Assembly (NCBI RefSeq): GCF_964340395.1
Contig: NC_135569.1
Coordinates: forward strand, 15,627,019 to 15,691,018
DNA from: Glandiceps talaboti
Lineage: Eukaryota > Hemichordata > Enteropneusta > Spengelidae
Length of the DNA stretch: 64,000 nt
Reading direction: 5' to 3'
Shown: positions 30,901 to 43,319 of the stretch, in pieces
How positions within the stretch are numbered: position 1 is the first letter of the stretch
Layout of the letters: every line of letters begins with the position of its first letter
Program-made: the position numbers and the translations under genes
The notes under the pieces: model-generated
The model's input: only the letters and a program-made list of their open reading frames with translations
Databases searched by the model: none
What the model was told of the DNA's origin: nothing

Positions 30901-31367
30901 GGAATAGAATAGAATAATTTGTAGGTAGAATGGAGATTGTCCAACCTCTACTGAAATGGAATAATCCTTCTCCTTAGTAACGTTTGTAAACAAATGACTT
31001 TGTTCCATTGCAGTGTATAATGAAAACAGAATAGAATAATTTGTAGGTAGAATTGAGATTGTCTAACCTCTATTGAGATGGAATAATCCTTCTCCTTAGT
31101 AACATTTGTAAACAAATGACTTTGTTCCATTGCAGTGTAGGATGGGAATAGAATAGAATAATTTGTTTTTAGAATGGTGATAGTTCAATCTCTACTGAAA
31201 TGGAATAATCCTTCTCCTTAGTAACATTTGTAAACAAATGACTTTGTTACATTGCAGTGTAGGATGGGAATAGAATAGAATAATTTGTTTTTAGAATGGT
31301 GATAGTTCAATCTCTACTGAAATGGAATAATCCTTCTCCTTAGTAACATTTGTAAACAAATGACTTT
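27931..31367. repeat. Tandem duplication of a 1,719-bp satellite block
   Basis: The sequence from about 27,931 to 29,649 is repeated from 29,650 to about 31,367 with an exact offset of 1,719 bp. The rare junction GGTACATTGCAG marks both block starts (27,930 and 29,649) and is missing where a third would begin. Part of the same block appears again from about 32,836. Near identity implies a recent event or an assembly artefact. Confidence 0.8.
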
Positions 31368-34300
31368 GTTCCATTGCAGTGTAGGATGGGAATAGAATAG
31401 AATAATTTGTTTCTAGAATGGTGATAGTCCAACCTCTATTGAAATGGAATAATCCTTCTCCTGAGTAACATTTGTAAACAAATGACTTTGTTCCATTGCA
31501 GTGTATCATGAAAATAGAATATAATAATTTGTAGGTAGAATGGTGATAGTCCAACCTCTACTGAAATGGAATAATCCTTCTCCTTAGTAACATTTGTAAA
31601 CAAATGACTTTGTTCCATTGCAGTGAATAATGAAAATAGAATAGAATAATTTGTAGGTAGAACGGAGATTGACGAACCTTTACTGAAATGGAATAATCCG
31701 AGTCCCAAGTAACATTTGTAAACAAATGACTTTGTTCCATTGCAGTGAATAATGAAAATAGAATAGAATAATTTGTAGGTAGAACGGAGATTGACCAACC
31801 TTTACTGAAATGGAATAATCCGAGTCCCAAGTAACATTTGTAACCAAATGACTTTGTTCCATTGCAGTGTATAATGAAAATAGAATAGAATAATTTGTTT
31901 CTAGAATGGTGATAGTCCAACCTCTATTGAAATGGAATAATCCTTCCCCTTAGTAATCCTTGTCCTTAGTAAACAAATGACTTTGTTCTATTGCAGTGTA
32001 TGATGGGAATATAATATAATAATTTGTAGGGAGAATGGAGATTGTCCAACCTCTACTGAGATGGAATAATCCTTCTCCTTAGTAACATTTGTAAACAAAT
32101 GACTTTCTTCCATTGCAATGAAGGATGGGAATAGAATAGAATAAATATTTTTTGGAATTGTGATAGTCCAATCTTTATTGAAATGGAATAATCCTTGTTG
32201 AAAGTAATATTTGTAACCAAATGACTTTGTTCCATTGCAGTGTATAATGAAAATAGAATAGAATAATTTGTTTCTAGAATGGTGATAGTCCAACCTCTAT
32301 TGAAATGGAATAATCCTTCCCCTTAGTAATCCTTGTCCTTAGTAAACAAATGACTTTGTTCTATTGCAGTGTATGATGGGAATATAATATAATAATTTGT
32401 AGGGAGAATGGAGATTGTCCAACCTCTACTGAGATGGAATAATCCTTCTCCTTAGTAACATTTGTAAACAAATGACTTTGTTCCATTGCAGTGTAGGATG
32501 GGAATAGAATAGAATAATTTGTTTTTAGAATGGTGATAGTCCAACCTCTACTGAAAAGGAATAATCCTTCTCCTTAGTAACATTTGTAAACAAATGACTT
32601 TGTTCCATAGCAGTGTATAATGAAAATAGAATAATTTGTAGGTAGAATTGAGATTGTCTAACCTCTATTGAGATGGAATAATCTTTCTCCTTAGTAACAT
32701 TTGTAAACAAATGACTTTTTTCCATAGCAGTGTATAATGAAAATAGAATAATTATTAGGTAGAATTGAGATTGTCTAACCTCTATTGAGATGGAATAATC
32801 CTTCTCCTTAGTAACATTTGTAAACAAATGACTTTGGTACATTGCAGTGTAGGATGGGAATACAATAGAATAATTTGTTTTTAGAATGGTGATAGTCCAA
32901 CCTCTATTGAAATTGAATAATCTTCTCCTTAGTAACTTTTGTAAACAAATGACTTTGTTCCATTGCAGTGTAGGATATGGGAATAGAATAGATTAATTTG
33001 TTGGTAGAATGGAGATTGTCCAATCTCTACTGAAATGGAATAGTCCTTCTCCTTAGTAACGTTTGTAAACAAATGACTTTGTTCCATTGCAGTGTATAAT
33101 GAAAATAGAATAGAATAATTTGTAGGTAGAATTGAGATTGTCTAACCTCTATTGAGATGGAATAATCCTTCTCCTTAGTAACATTTGTAAACAAATGACT
33201 TTGTTCCATTGCAGTGTAGGATGGGAATAGAATAGAATAATTTGTTTTTAGAATGGTGATAGTTCAATCTCTACTGAAATGGAATAATCCTTCTCCTTAG
33301 TAACATTTGTAAACAAATGACTTTGTTCCATTGCAGTGTAGGATGGGAATAGAATAGAATAATTTGTTTCTAGAATGGTGATAGTCCAACCTCTATTGAA
33401 ATGGAATAATCCTTCTCCTGAGTAACATTTGTAAACAAATGACTTTGTTCCATTGCAGTGTATAATGAAAATAGAATAATTTGTAGGTGGAATTGAGATT
33501 GTCCAACCTCTACTGAGATGGAATAATCCTTCTCCTTAGTAACATTTGTAAACAAATGACTTTGTTCCATTGCAGTGTAGGATGGGAATATAATAGAATA
33601 AAGAGTTTTTAGATTTGTGATAGTCCAATCTTTATTGAAATGGAATAATCCTTGTTAAAAGTAATATTTGTAACCAAATGACTTTGTTCCATTGCAGTGT
33701 ATAATGAAAATAGAATAGAATAATTTGTAGGGAGAATGGAGATTGTCCAACCTCTATTGAAATGGAATAATCCTTCCCCTTAATAATCCTTCTCCTTAGT
33801 AAACAAATGACTTTGTTCTATTGTAATGTATGATGGGAATATAATAGAATAATTTGTAGTTAGAATGTTGATTGTTCAACCTCTACTGAAATGGAATAAT
33901 CCTTCTCCTTAGTAACATTTGTAAACAAATTACTTTGTTCCATCGCAGTGTAGGATGGGAATTGAATAGAATAATTTGTTTTTAGAATGGTGATAGTCCA
34001 AACTCTACTGAAATGGAATAATCCTTCTCCTTAGTAACATTTGTAAACAAATGACTTTGTTCCATTGCAGTGTAGGATGGGAATAGAATAGATTAATTTG
34101 TAGGTAGAATTGAGATAGTCCAACCTCTATTGAAATGGAATAATCCTTCTCCTGAGTAACATTTGTAAACAAATGACTTTGTTCCATTGCAGTGTATCAT
34201 GAAAATAGAATATAATAATTTGTAGGTAGAATGGTGATAGTCCAACCTCTACTTAAATGGAATAATCCTAGTCCCAAGTAACATTTGTAAACAAATGACT

Positions 34301-36231
34301 TTGTTCCATTGCAGTGTATGATGGGAATAGAATAATTTGTAGGTGGAATTGAGATTGTCCAACCTCTACTGAGATGGAATAATCCTTCTCCTTAGTAACA
34401 TTTGTAAACAAATGACTTTGTTCCATTGCAGTGTAGGATGGGAATATAATAGAATAAAGAGTTTTTAGATTTGTGATAGTCCAATCTTTATTGAAATGGA
34501 ATAATCCTTGTTGAAAGTAATATTTGTAACCAAATGACTTTGTTCCATTGCAGTGTATAATGAAAATAGAATAGAATAATTTGTAGGTAGAATGGTGATT
34601 GTTCAACCTCTACTGAGATGGAATAATCCTTCTCCTTAGTAACATTTGTAAACAAATGACTTTGTTCCATTGCAGTGTATATTGAAAATAAAATAGAATA
34701 ATTTGTAGGTAGAATGGTGATTGTTCAACCTCTACTGAGATGGAATAATCCTTCTCCTTAGTAACATTTGTAAACAAATGACTTTGTTCTATTGCAGTGT
34801 ATAATGAAAATAGAATAATTTGTAGGTAGAATTGAGATTGTCTAACCTCTACTGAAATGGAATAATCCTTCTCCTTAGTAACATTTGTAAACAAATGACT
34901 TTATTCCATTGCAGTGTATAATGGAATAGAATAGAATAATTTGTAGGTAGAATGTAGATTGTCCAACCTCTACTGAAATGGAATAAGCATTCTCCTTAGT
35001 AACATTTGTAAACAAATGACTTTGTTCTATTGCAGTGTATAATGAAAATAGACTAGAATAATTTGTAGGTAGAATTGAGATTGTCCAACCTCTACTGAGA
35101 TGGAATAATCCTTCTCCTTAGTAACATTTGTAAACAAATGACTTTGTTCCATTGCAGTGTATAATGAAAATAGAATATAATAATTTGTAGGTAGAATGGA
35201 GATTGTCCAACCTCTACTGACATGGAATGATCCTTCTCCTTAGTAACATTTGTAAACAAATGACTTTGTTCCATTGCAGTGTAGGATGGGAATATAATAT
35301 AATAATTTGTAGGGAGAATGGAGATTGTCCAACCTCTACTGAGATGGAATGATCCTTCTCCTTAGTAACATTTGTAAACAAATGACTTTGTTCCATTGCA
35401 GTGTATAATGAAAATAGAATATAATAATTTGTAGGTAGAATGGAGATTGTCCAACCTCTACTGACATGGAATGATCCTTCTCCTTAGTAACATTTGTAAA
35501 CAAATGACTTTGTTCCATTGCAGTGTAGGATGGGAATATAATATAATAATTTGTAGGGAGAATGGAGATTGTCCAACCTCTACTGAGATGGAATAATCCT
35601 TCTCCTTAGTAACATTTGTAAACAAATGACTTTGTTCCATTGCAGTGTAGGATGGGAATAGAATAGAATAATTTGTTTTTAGAATGGTGATAGTCCAACC
35701 TCTATTGAAATGGAATAATCCTCTCCTCAGTAACATTTGTAAACAAATGACTTTGTTCCATAGCAGCTGGTGTATAATGAAAATAGAATAATTTGTAGGT
35801 AGAATTGAGATTGTCTAACCTCTACTGAAATGGAATAATCCTTCTCCTTAGTAACATTTGTAAACAAATGACTTTGTTCCATTGCAGTGTATAATGGAAT
35901 AGAATAGAATAATTTGTAGGTAGAATGTAGATTGTCCAACCTCTACTGAAATGGAATAAGCATTCTCCAAAGTAATATTTGTTAACAAATGACTTTGTTC
36001 CATTGCAGTGTATAATGGAATAGAATAGAATAATTTGTAGGTAGAATGGAGATTGTCCAAGCTCTACTGAAATGGAATAATCATTCTCCAAAGTAATATT
36101 TGTTAACAAATGACTTTGTTCCATTGCAATGTCTAATGAAAATAGAATAGAATAATTTGTAGGTAGAATGGAGATAGTCCAACCTCTAGTGAAATGGAAT
36201 AATCCTAGTCGCAAGTAATATTTGTATGCAA

Positions 36232-38236
36232 TGATGTCTGCAAAGATCTGTTTGATCATCTTTGTCATTCGAGATTAATAGGTCTAATGAAATGGCGGTA
36301 ATAGAGTTGGTGTTGATAGTAAGATTTGTAGGAATTACAACAATTAAGGTAGTAGTCACAGCTGACTTTATTTTGCTCATGATTTGTGTCAAATTTAACC
36401 TTAGGAGTCATTGTTTACCACATACATTTGAAATATTAAACCTAGAATGAATAATGAGTTAATTATCATGACGTGGGTGACTAGCAGAAAATGTGTTTGT
36501 GTTTAACATTTTAATTGAACGGTACTGTAGTCAATATGAAATTATTCCCTATCTTTCAATAATGTGTATATGGTTTCACAGATTCTCTGTATGGCATCCT
36601 GCATGTTTTCTCTCTCTCTTTTTTTTTTAACTGTTCACCGTGGTAAGGCGCACTCCAACACCCTCCCTGCTAGCAATCATGATGATGCTCAAAAAGTCGA
36701 GATTGGAAATGCTTGCTAAGTTATAAACTCCAAGTGCAGGTTACATCTTGTAAGAAGGTGGTGACCTTTGGCATTACTTGCATATTGCAGACACTTTGTA
36801 GTAATTATGTGTGAATAATTACTTTTAGATAAGCAAACACATGCATAAGTACAGCTGCTATACCTCCAATTTACATCACCAACAACTAAGTCAGGAAATT
36901 AGCCTAGCTGGCACAAAATTGTACATGATTATTGTGGGATAAATAACGACGGTAGGGATTGGTTTCACAAAGAATAACATTTATTACCTTATAATGAATG
37001 GTGAAAATATGTTTTTCTATTCCTTGTTGGTTAGTTATGTAATATCAGTCTACAAAAAAATCAAAGATTTATAAATTATGACTATGATTTTAATTCTTCT
37101 ACTTTTCACCAACTGCGCAAATTTATTTCGAAAGAGAACACAACCATCCTCCCGGGAAGGGGTTCATGGAATTTTACAGGTCTTGGCGTGAGGTCATAGA
37201 AAATGAAGATAAAAATAACATCCAGGATTATTATGCTAATGCGCAACTCAGTCGTCTTGTTTCTAGAAGTTTGAGTAGGTTATAGGGTATTTTTGCTATG
37301 GGCTATTGCATAATGGGAGACAGCAGAAACAACTACAACCGGATTTAAACTGAATGCCTTCCGTAAGGAATTTCATGATTTATGCAAGAAATTTAGCTCT
37401 ATATCTGTGATTTGTCGAGTGACCAATGAAAGTTAGTTGTCAAAAATGTTGTTAAAATGCCTGCCACGCCTCCTATTCTCAGCACAGGAAAGCTTGCCAT
37501 CCTCGACTTCACTCGGCTTTCTTGATCCCTTACATGAAAATTGTCAAGATTTTGTTGAGTGGCGTGCCCTCACTGTACTATATAGAGGTTAATGTATATA
37601 GAGGTCAATGTATAGGTCACCATTATTGATACACTGTCGCAAAATTTTCTTCGTAGGCTAGGCGAGGCTTGGTCTATTTTCCATATTTGATCACACACAT
37701 GATTTGGGTATAAATTATAGATTATTACACTTGATAAATATGTGAGAGTGTATTTATGTCCTGAGATACAGAGCTAGATAAATGATTATGTACAAGCCTT
37801 GCAACAAACAGCGGTAGTTTGTTATCGAGAGAAATCGGAAAAGAACATGGTAAAATGGAGACGGTTCGAGGTCAATACATTACTTCCTAAACTTCTAATC
37901 GAAAATCTAAAAAGACACGATTTCTCTTTATTCATCTGCGCATTAGTGTGTGAAATTTGAAAATGATAAGTCCATATTTGACGAAATTGAAACGATGATA
38001 AATATTTCACCTGTTTGTGCACTCTGCGCTCATTGTAAACCTATTTTAAGGCCAAGAACAAAATTGCTTTCTGGTGTCAGAGTTTGAATCACTTAAATAC
38101 CCTGCCTCGGTCTTCTTTTTTCTCGTGTTTGTCCAGCCAATGCAGAGAGCAGATCCAAGGGAAACACAAAATAAGGTTGGCACGTACGAAACCCTGAAAA
38201 CAGAGTCTTTCTCAGTGTAGAGCTGTGTAGAGCATG
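36232..38236. other. Intergenic, no gene seen
   Basis: AT-rich unique-looking sequence to the right of the satellite edge. It holds a CT/T-rich tract near 36,610-36,630 and a short imperfect repeat with TATATAGAGGT near 37,580. A TTCCGTAAGGAA hairpin near 37,359 is related to one near 38,673. ORFs here are under 70 codons and have no recognisable domain. Confidence 0.6.
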
Positions 38237-38464
38237 AAAGTTGGCGTCAGATTCAGATTCAGATTCAGGTAGCGTCATATTGAGCGTCAGATAGCCTCAG
38301 ATCTGAATACACCCGACGGCAGTGAAGCAGAATCCTTCCCTGTAGTCTCAACAGTATTATTTCAGGTTTGAGTCCGTCGGGTGTCTTCGGATCTGAGGCC
38401 ATCAGACACTCAATATAACGTTCATAACATAACGCTATCTGAATCTGAATCTGATGCCAACTTT
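38237..38464. mobile_element. Foldback (MITE-like) element
   Basis: The left arm begins AAAGTTGGCGTCAGATTCAG. The right end is its reverse complement with few changes (CTGATGCCAACTTT). Complementarity continues through internal blocks such as CACCCGACGG / CCGTCGGGTG, giving arms of roughly 90 bp around a loop of about 50 bp. No clear target-site duplication was found. It could be a non-autonomous DNA transposon or another hairpin repeat. Confidence 0.6.
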
Positions 38465-38732
38465 ATACTTGTTCGATCGATTAATTACTCAAATTTGTTT
38501 TAATATTCTTCGGATTATTACCAAAACCTTATCAGTTCTTGCCATAACCCTACGGAAGTTGTCTATGAAATTTCGTTTGAATTGACGCAGCCATTTTTTT
38601 GGAAATTGTGATACAGACACACAGACACACACATGCACACACACAGACTTCATCGCTATATTAAGACCTTCCTTACGGAAGGTAAATATGATACACACCA
38701 GTTTAAATCAGCTGTCATGAATATTCAGTGGG
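38465..38732. other. CA-rich and low-complexity spacer
   Basis: Contains an imperfect (CA)n tract at about 38,612-38,648 followed by a small hairpin CCTTCC-TTAC-GGAAGG near 38,670, then a G-run before the LTR-like repeat. No gene seen. Confidence 0.5.
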
Positions 38733-39753
38733 GGGGGCGGAACCCTTAATGTGATCTGTGGGGATGGCTTGCTGTAATGAATTCCAGGACACATAGAAAT
38801 ATGATTAAACATCAACTTTAATAACTATATAAAAAGACTATATAAACATTCATACAATATATATGCCGGCAAAAATACTACTTGTACTAATATACTGTGC
38901 TGTTATTGAGCAAATAAACTTAGTGTCCGAACGCGGGTGTACACACAAAGAAGCGATGGCAGTCACACAACAATTAGTAGAGCTGGCTCCGACTGAAGAT
39001 TCCACACTCCGTAGAACTGTCGACGTCTCCAGATGCCCAATACTGCGACCACTGTCTGTTACTTGCACACTTGAACCAGCTGGGCTCTGCTCCCACTGTT
39101 CAGTTTGGGCTGCTTCCCCTCGCTCACCTTGCTGTTCTCCGCTCTCCATTCCTCTCGTCCCCTTGCCTCCTAGGCCGCAGCAGTCTCCCAATGATTATAA
39201 TGATTTGATGGGAAATGCAAATTATAATTATTTAAAGCAAAAATATACTCCACAAAAGTCGCGTGGTCATTTACGATTGATACTTAACATTTTGTGGACT
39301 AATTTCAACACTATCCTCATAAATAGGAGTACAGTCCTCACAGCGATGCGTTGTAATTGCAGGAATTCTAAATCAGATGGGTTGTAATGTTGACATAGAG
39401 CCTCATAAAATGGATCCTCTCGTAAAAGTCAATCATTACCCAGAGCCTCCATTGCCCATATTCCGTTTTCCTCGTTGAACCAAAGTCATGTAGAAATCTT
39501 AGTAGATCCAAACAGGAAATGTACAACCAAAGCAATTGGCAAAATCTGAGTAAATGTTAATCAAAGCCATGCCTGGCTTGGCAATACACATCTGTCTTGT
39601 GCTGTCCTTGCAGTTGACAATTGTTGATGATCCCGGATACAAAATATGACAATTGTATATATTCTCCAGATGTCATGGCTATCAAATCCCTGGGATATTA
39701 GTGTGTGGGATAGTCGCCGACCTGTCAATTTCAACTAGGTGATGACAAGTTCA
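38733..39753 (-). mobile_element. Left LTR-like repeat, with 662-bp extra segment
   Basis: Two segments (38,733-38,940 and about 39,603-39,753) match the repeat at 41,985-42,305 in the same orientation and order. They share CGGAACCCTTAATGTGATCT, CCAGGACACATAGAAATATG and CCTGTCAATTTCAACTAGG. The 662 bp between them are absent from the right copy, so either this copy carries an insertion or the other a deletion. Read on the minus strand, the repeat begins TGAACTTGTC, fitting an LTR start. The open frame at 38,863-39,387 crosses the insertion boundary and is not credible as a gene. Confidence 0.5.
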
Positions 39754-41869
39754 CCCAAAGTTATTGAAATGTGATAATGCACAAGTTTCACAGGTTTTAC
39801 ACAGCTCCCTCTTAAGGTCATTGCCCTCCTGGGCAATTCTTGATTCCAGCGAAATGAAAGAATGAAGTCACAAATGAACACAGCAATTCGATGGTTTGTC
39901 TAACAAAAGTCTCTTTGCACAGTCAGAAAAGACAGTCAGATAAGATTTTGAACAGGAATCTAGAAACTTGAACTGAATGTAAAATTCTTTCAAATGAAAT
40001 TAATACACGAAATAATATAATATGAGAAAGTCAAAGAAATATCGAAATGTACTTTTCCTACTCACTTGCTCTCAAAACTATTAAAGTTGAATTTAACTGT
40101 TATGTAGTACTTCACTAGCATAACTCGATACCAACACTCACACATACCATACCTCATACCATACATACCTAAGTATTCCCAGTGCAACTGGAAGTGTATA
40201 CTCATTGCTACCATCCTCCAAGTCCACTCATTAGCATATCTCCATGACGATACTTCAAGTTACTCATTACTCATGTCCCATTCATCAGCTGTTCACCCAG
40301 AATTTCCACACATCTCTCTTTACGTCAGTCCACAGACTCAAATTACACAAGGTTACACAATCACACTAACACAACTCAAATTTACTCGACTGAAATCGTC
40401 TTGGCTTTTGTCTCTTTCCTTGAACACAGATTCAACATCAACGCTAATTGCCCTTCAGTGATAACTCTACTTCATTCTATCTATTGTCTTCTTGATCCCT
40501 AGATGACCTGTACTCTTTGCACCATACAATTCATCTAAACAAATACAGCGTTATACCCCAGTCCTAGATTCACTGTCTATACCAACCACTATTAGACACC
40601 AATTGCCTACATAGACTCCATCATTAACTTCCATGAACTCACATACAGCTCACATACAGCTCAATACATCTTTTCACTTTCAGACAAGGCTGACACCCTT
40701 TTCCATTTGGATCATTCTCCTTGTCTGTCCATAATTTCTAACATCTACCTTACATCGGGATCAGCTAACTGAGCCTCCCTTTGATCCACAATACCCCACA
40801 CTGGGCACTGCCTTTACAACTTTATAACTTCACTATATCCATCATCCTTTTTTTCAGCACACATATTTCCCCACATACTATTTCTCCTCTCTGTAGACTA
40901 ATTCGATAACTTTCATTTCGGCAAACTCTGCCAAATTCGTGTCACTTCCTGTGACTCCTTACTTAGCTGAACTAACCTGTCAATCTGAAGTGTGCCTTTT
41001 GGTGGATGAAGTACTCTACTGGTAAACATCCACATCTGACACCAATCCCCCAGAACCCGACAAATTATCAATTACAGCTTCCACTGGTCTCCTTGGTAAC
41101 CCATTAACATTTGAATGGCTCTTACCAAGCCCCATGTTCTACCTTAGAATCACATATACCCAAGGTTTCCAACTAGCGAGCTTCCTTTCCCTTATTAAAG
41201 CTCCTAAAATCCTCATAACCATGTCATCTCTCCATGTTATGTCTCACACAAAACTTAATTTGTACCCCACAGATACATACAAAAATACATCGCATAATAA
41301 CCTAATGCTAATCCCTTCACTATTGCACTAAAATTTCGTCCTGCTTTTGACAATGACAATTTAATAACATACAATCCCCCTCTCAGTTCTATCTTGAATT
41401 CGAGAGAGCAAAATAGCATCTATATCCATGACTAACTCACCTTCTAATCTTGTGTATGCTAAAATTGCCCGGTGCATTCGTCACTTTTGTCATTCATTGT
41501 AATCCCCCACACTTGGACAATCTCTGTGCTCTCTTCCTCGGCCACTCTCACTTTTTCATCACTTCACAAATAGCAGCCTCAGTCATATTCTCTCATTCAC
41601 TTATTACGATTAATTTCTAGGAATACCTAAGTTTTCAATGGTTATAAAATATCAACAACATCAACAAAATTCTCCATAAAACAGACAAAACACACAGTTG
41701 CACTCTTGCTCTGTGACATTAACTTTAAGTAGATCTTAAAACTTCAAATGGTAAAAATTGTCTTCAAAAACATCAAAATCTAATGAAAAATAATGTCCTG
41801 TTACAACGAGCCACAAATAGATCACAATCCTTAATTTATCAAAGAATGAATCCCACCGCTGCCACCATT
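39754..41869 (-). mobile_element. Internal region of degenerate LTR-like element
   Basis: This stretch lies between the two direct repeats. It has no ORF above about 65 codons and no recognisable gag, protease, reverse transcriptase or integrase motif, so if it is a retroelement it is non-autonomous or badly decayed. At its right end (41,850-41,867) the minus strand reads TGGTGGCAGCGGTGGGAT. That 18-nt TGG-initial sequence lies two bases after a CA end, as expected for a tRNA primer-binding site. The plus strand is C/A-rich from about 40,100 to 41,600. Confidence 0.4.
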
Positions 41870-42305
41870 TGCAGAGATTCATCTTTCACCACTTTTGTGA
41901 ATGAATAGACAATATCTGGAATTTAGGGAATATTCCCGTGCCTGAGTTTCACAGGCTAAAATTTGATAAACTGTGGGTAAGTCAGGGGGACGGAACCCTT
42001 AATGTGATCTGTGGGGATGGCTTGCTGTAATTTAGGAACTCCAGGACACATAGAAATATGATTAAACATCATATAAACATACATACAATATATATGCTGG
42101 CAAAATTACTACTTGTACTTATCTGTACTGTACGGGGCAAATATCAAATAAACTTAGTGTCCAAACGCAGGTGTCCTTACAGCTGACAATTGTTAATGAT
42201 CCCGGATACAAAATATGACAGTTGTATATATTCTCCGGATGTCATGGCTATCAAATCCCTGGGATAGTCGCCGACCTGTCAATTTCAACTAGGTGATGAT
42301 AAGTT
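41870..42305 (-). mobile_element. Right LTR-like repeat (putative 5' LTR on minus strand)
   Basis: Bases 41,985-42,305 are the direct-repeat partner of the left copy. The segment 41,870-41,984 has no partner there, so the left copy may be truncated. On the minus strand it would start TTAACTTATC (TGAACTTGTC in the other copy) and end CTGCA just before the candidate primer-binding site. No target duplication was identified. Confidence 0.45.
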
Positions 42306-42380
42306 AATAATGAATTAACCTAAATTAAGTAGATCATAACACTGCAGTTATTAGTTAGTAAGTATGAATTTGCATATTGA

Positions 42381-42525
42381 ACACATATTGCCTGGCCATG
42401 AGGGCTATAGCATCCGTTTATTACACCCGAGGGACTGTGAGTTACCAGAATCACATGGTAACTCACAGTCACGAGGGGGTAATGAACGGGTGCTATAGCC
42501 CAAATATAGGCCAGGCAATATGTGT
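42381..42525. mobile_element. Short foldback element with 8-bp loop
   Basis: The left arm 42,381-42,447 (starting ACACATATTGCCTGGCC and ending GTGAGTTACCA) is the near-complete reverse complement of 42,456-42,525. The spacer is only GAATCACA. Small mismatches and one short indel are visible (GGCCATGAGGGC against GGCCTATATTTGGGC). Such long arms with a tiny loop are typical of foldback MITEs. Family unassigned. Confidence 0.7.
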
Positions 42526-42609
42526 TTTATAATATACCTCATGCTGTGAACTCGCGGTGGCAGACGACATCGTCAGAAGCTGCCATTTTGACTTGCTGTG
42601 AACGCGTGG

Positions 42610-42661
42610 TGGTCACGTGACCATGTAAAAGTTGATGGAACTATTTCCCTAGGGAAATAGT
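42610..42661. repeat. Two perfect short palindromes
   Basis: TGGTCACGTGACCA (42,610-42,623) is a perfect 14-bp palindrome with a central E-box CACGTG. A perfect 22-bp palindrome occupies 42,640-42,661, with half-site ACTATTTCCCT. A further TCACGTGA follows near 42,677. They lie between the foldback element and the (TA)n tract. Confidence 0.8.
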
Positions 42662-42739
42662 CATTCTATTTTCCTATCACGTGACTGATTCTAGCGAATC
42701 ATGGCACAGCATTATCACTAGGTATATTATAATATTATT

Positions 42740-43099
<360 letters not shown>

Positions 43100-43319
43100 C
43101 TGACTATATGATACTGAATGTGTTAACTGGAACTACCAAATCACTGACTATATGATACTGCATGTGTTAACTGGAACTACCAAATCACTGACTATATGAT
43201 ACTGAATGTGTTAACTGGAACTACCAAATCACTGACTATATGATACTGAATGTGTTAACTGGAACTACCAAATCACTGACTATATGATACTGAATGTGTT
43301 AACTGGAACTACCAAATCT
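43100..43319. repeat. 44-bp minisatellite, five copies, overlapping gene 3' end
   Basis: CTGACTATATGATACTG starts near 43,100, 43,144, 43,188, 43,232 and 43,276, giving five nearly identical 44-bp units. The last unit contains the stop codon and the final codons of the minus-strand gene. The other four lie in the presumed 3' UTR. The unit therefore appears to have arisen by tandem duplication of the end of the coding region. Confidence 0.9.

Larger units (their letters stand above)
1..36231. repeat. 122-bp satellite DNA array (about 297 monomers)
   Basis: Homologous segments recur at a period of 122 bp from the first base to about 36,231, and the left end is outside the window. Monomers differ by substitutions. 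The best conserved stretch is the CATTTGTAAACAAATG inverted repeat followed by ACTTTGTTC and ATTGCAGTGTA. The most variable part is the stretch just after AATAATTTGT, which reads either GTAGGTAGAATGG or GTTTTTAGAATGG. Up to about 12.2 kb nearly all monomers are exactly 122 bp. After that, shortened or altered monomers appear (for example with CCTACTCCTTAGTAAAC near 12,760, 16,060 and 19,600). The last copies, about 35,760 to 36,231, are degenerate. No coding function is supported: because 122 is not a multiple of 3, the reading frame rotates from copy to copy. A centromeric, pericentromeric or other heterochromatic satellite is possible, but the sequence does not show which. Confidence 0.97.

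Noticed and set aside
1-36231. CRISPR-like array
   Set aside because: There are no unique spacers: the whole 122-bp unit repeats, and the genome is eukaryotic.
1-36231. CENP-B box in the satellite monomer
   Set aside because: I looked for the NTTCG-A-CGGG pattern on both strands of the monomer and did not see it. A centromeric role cannot be argued from that motif.
158-36268. Many 60- to 148-codon minus-strand ORFs with recurring EQSHLFTNVTKEKDYSISVE-like peptides
   Set aside because: They are produced by the 122-bp satellite. The frame shifts by two bases per monomer, each ORF spans only one to three units, and there are no start context, splice structure or length outliers that would suggest selection.
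38863-39387. 174-codon plus-strand ORF with a hydrophobic start
   Set aside because: It begins inside an LTR-like repeat, crosses the border of a 662-bp segment absent from the other copy, and shows no domain. Likely chance.
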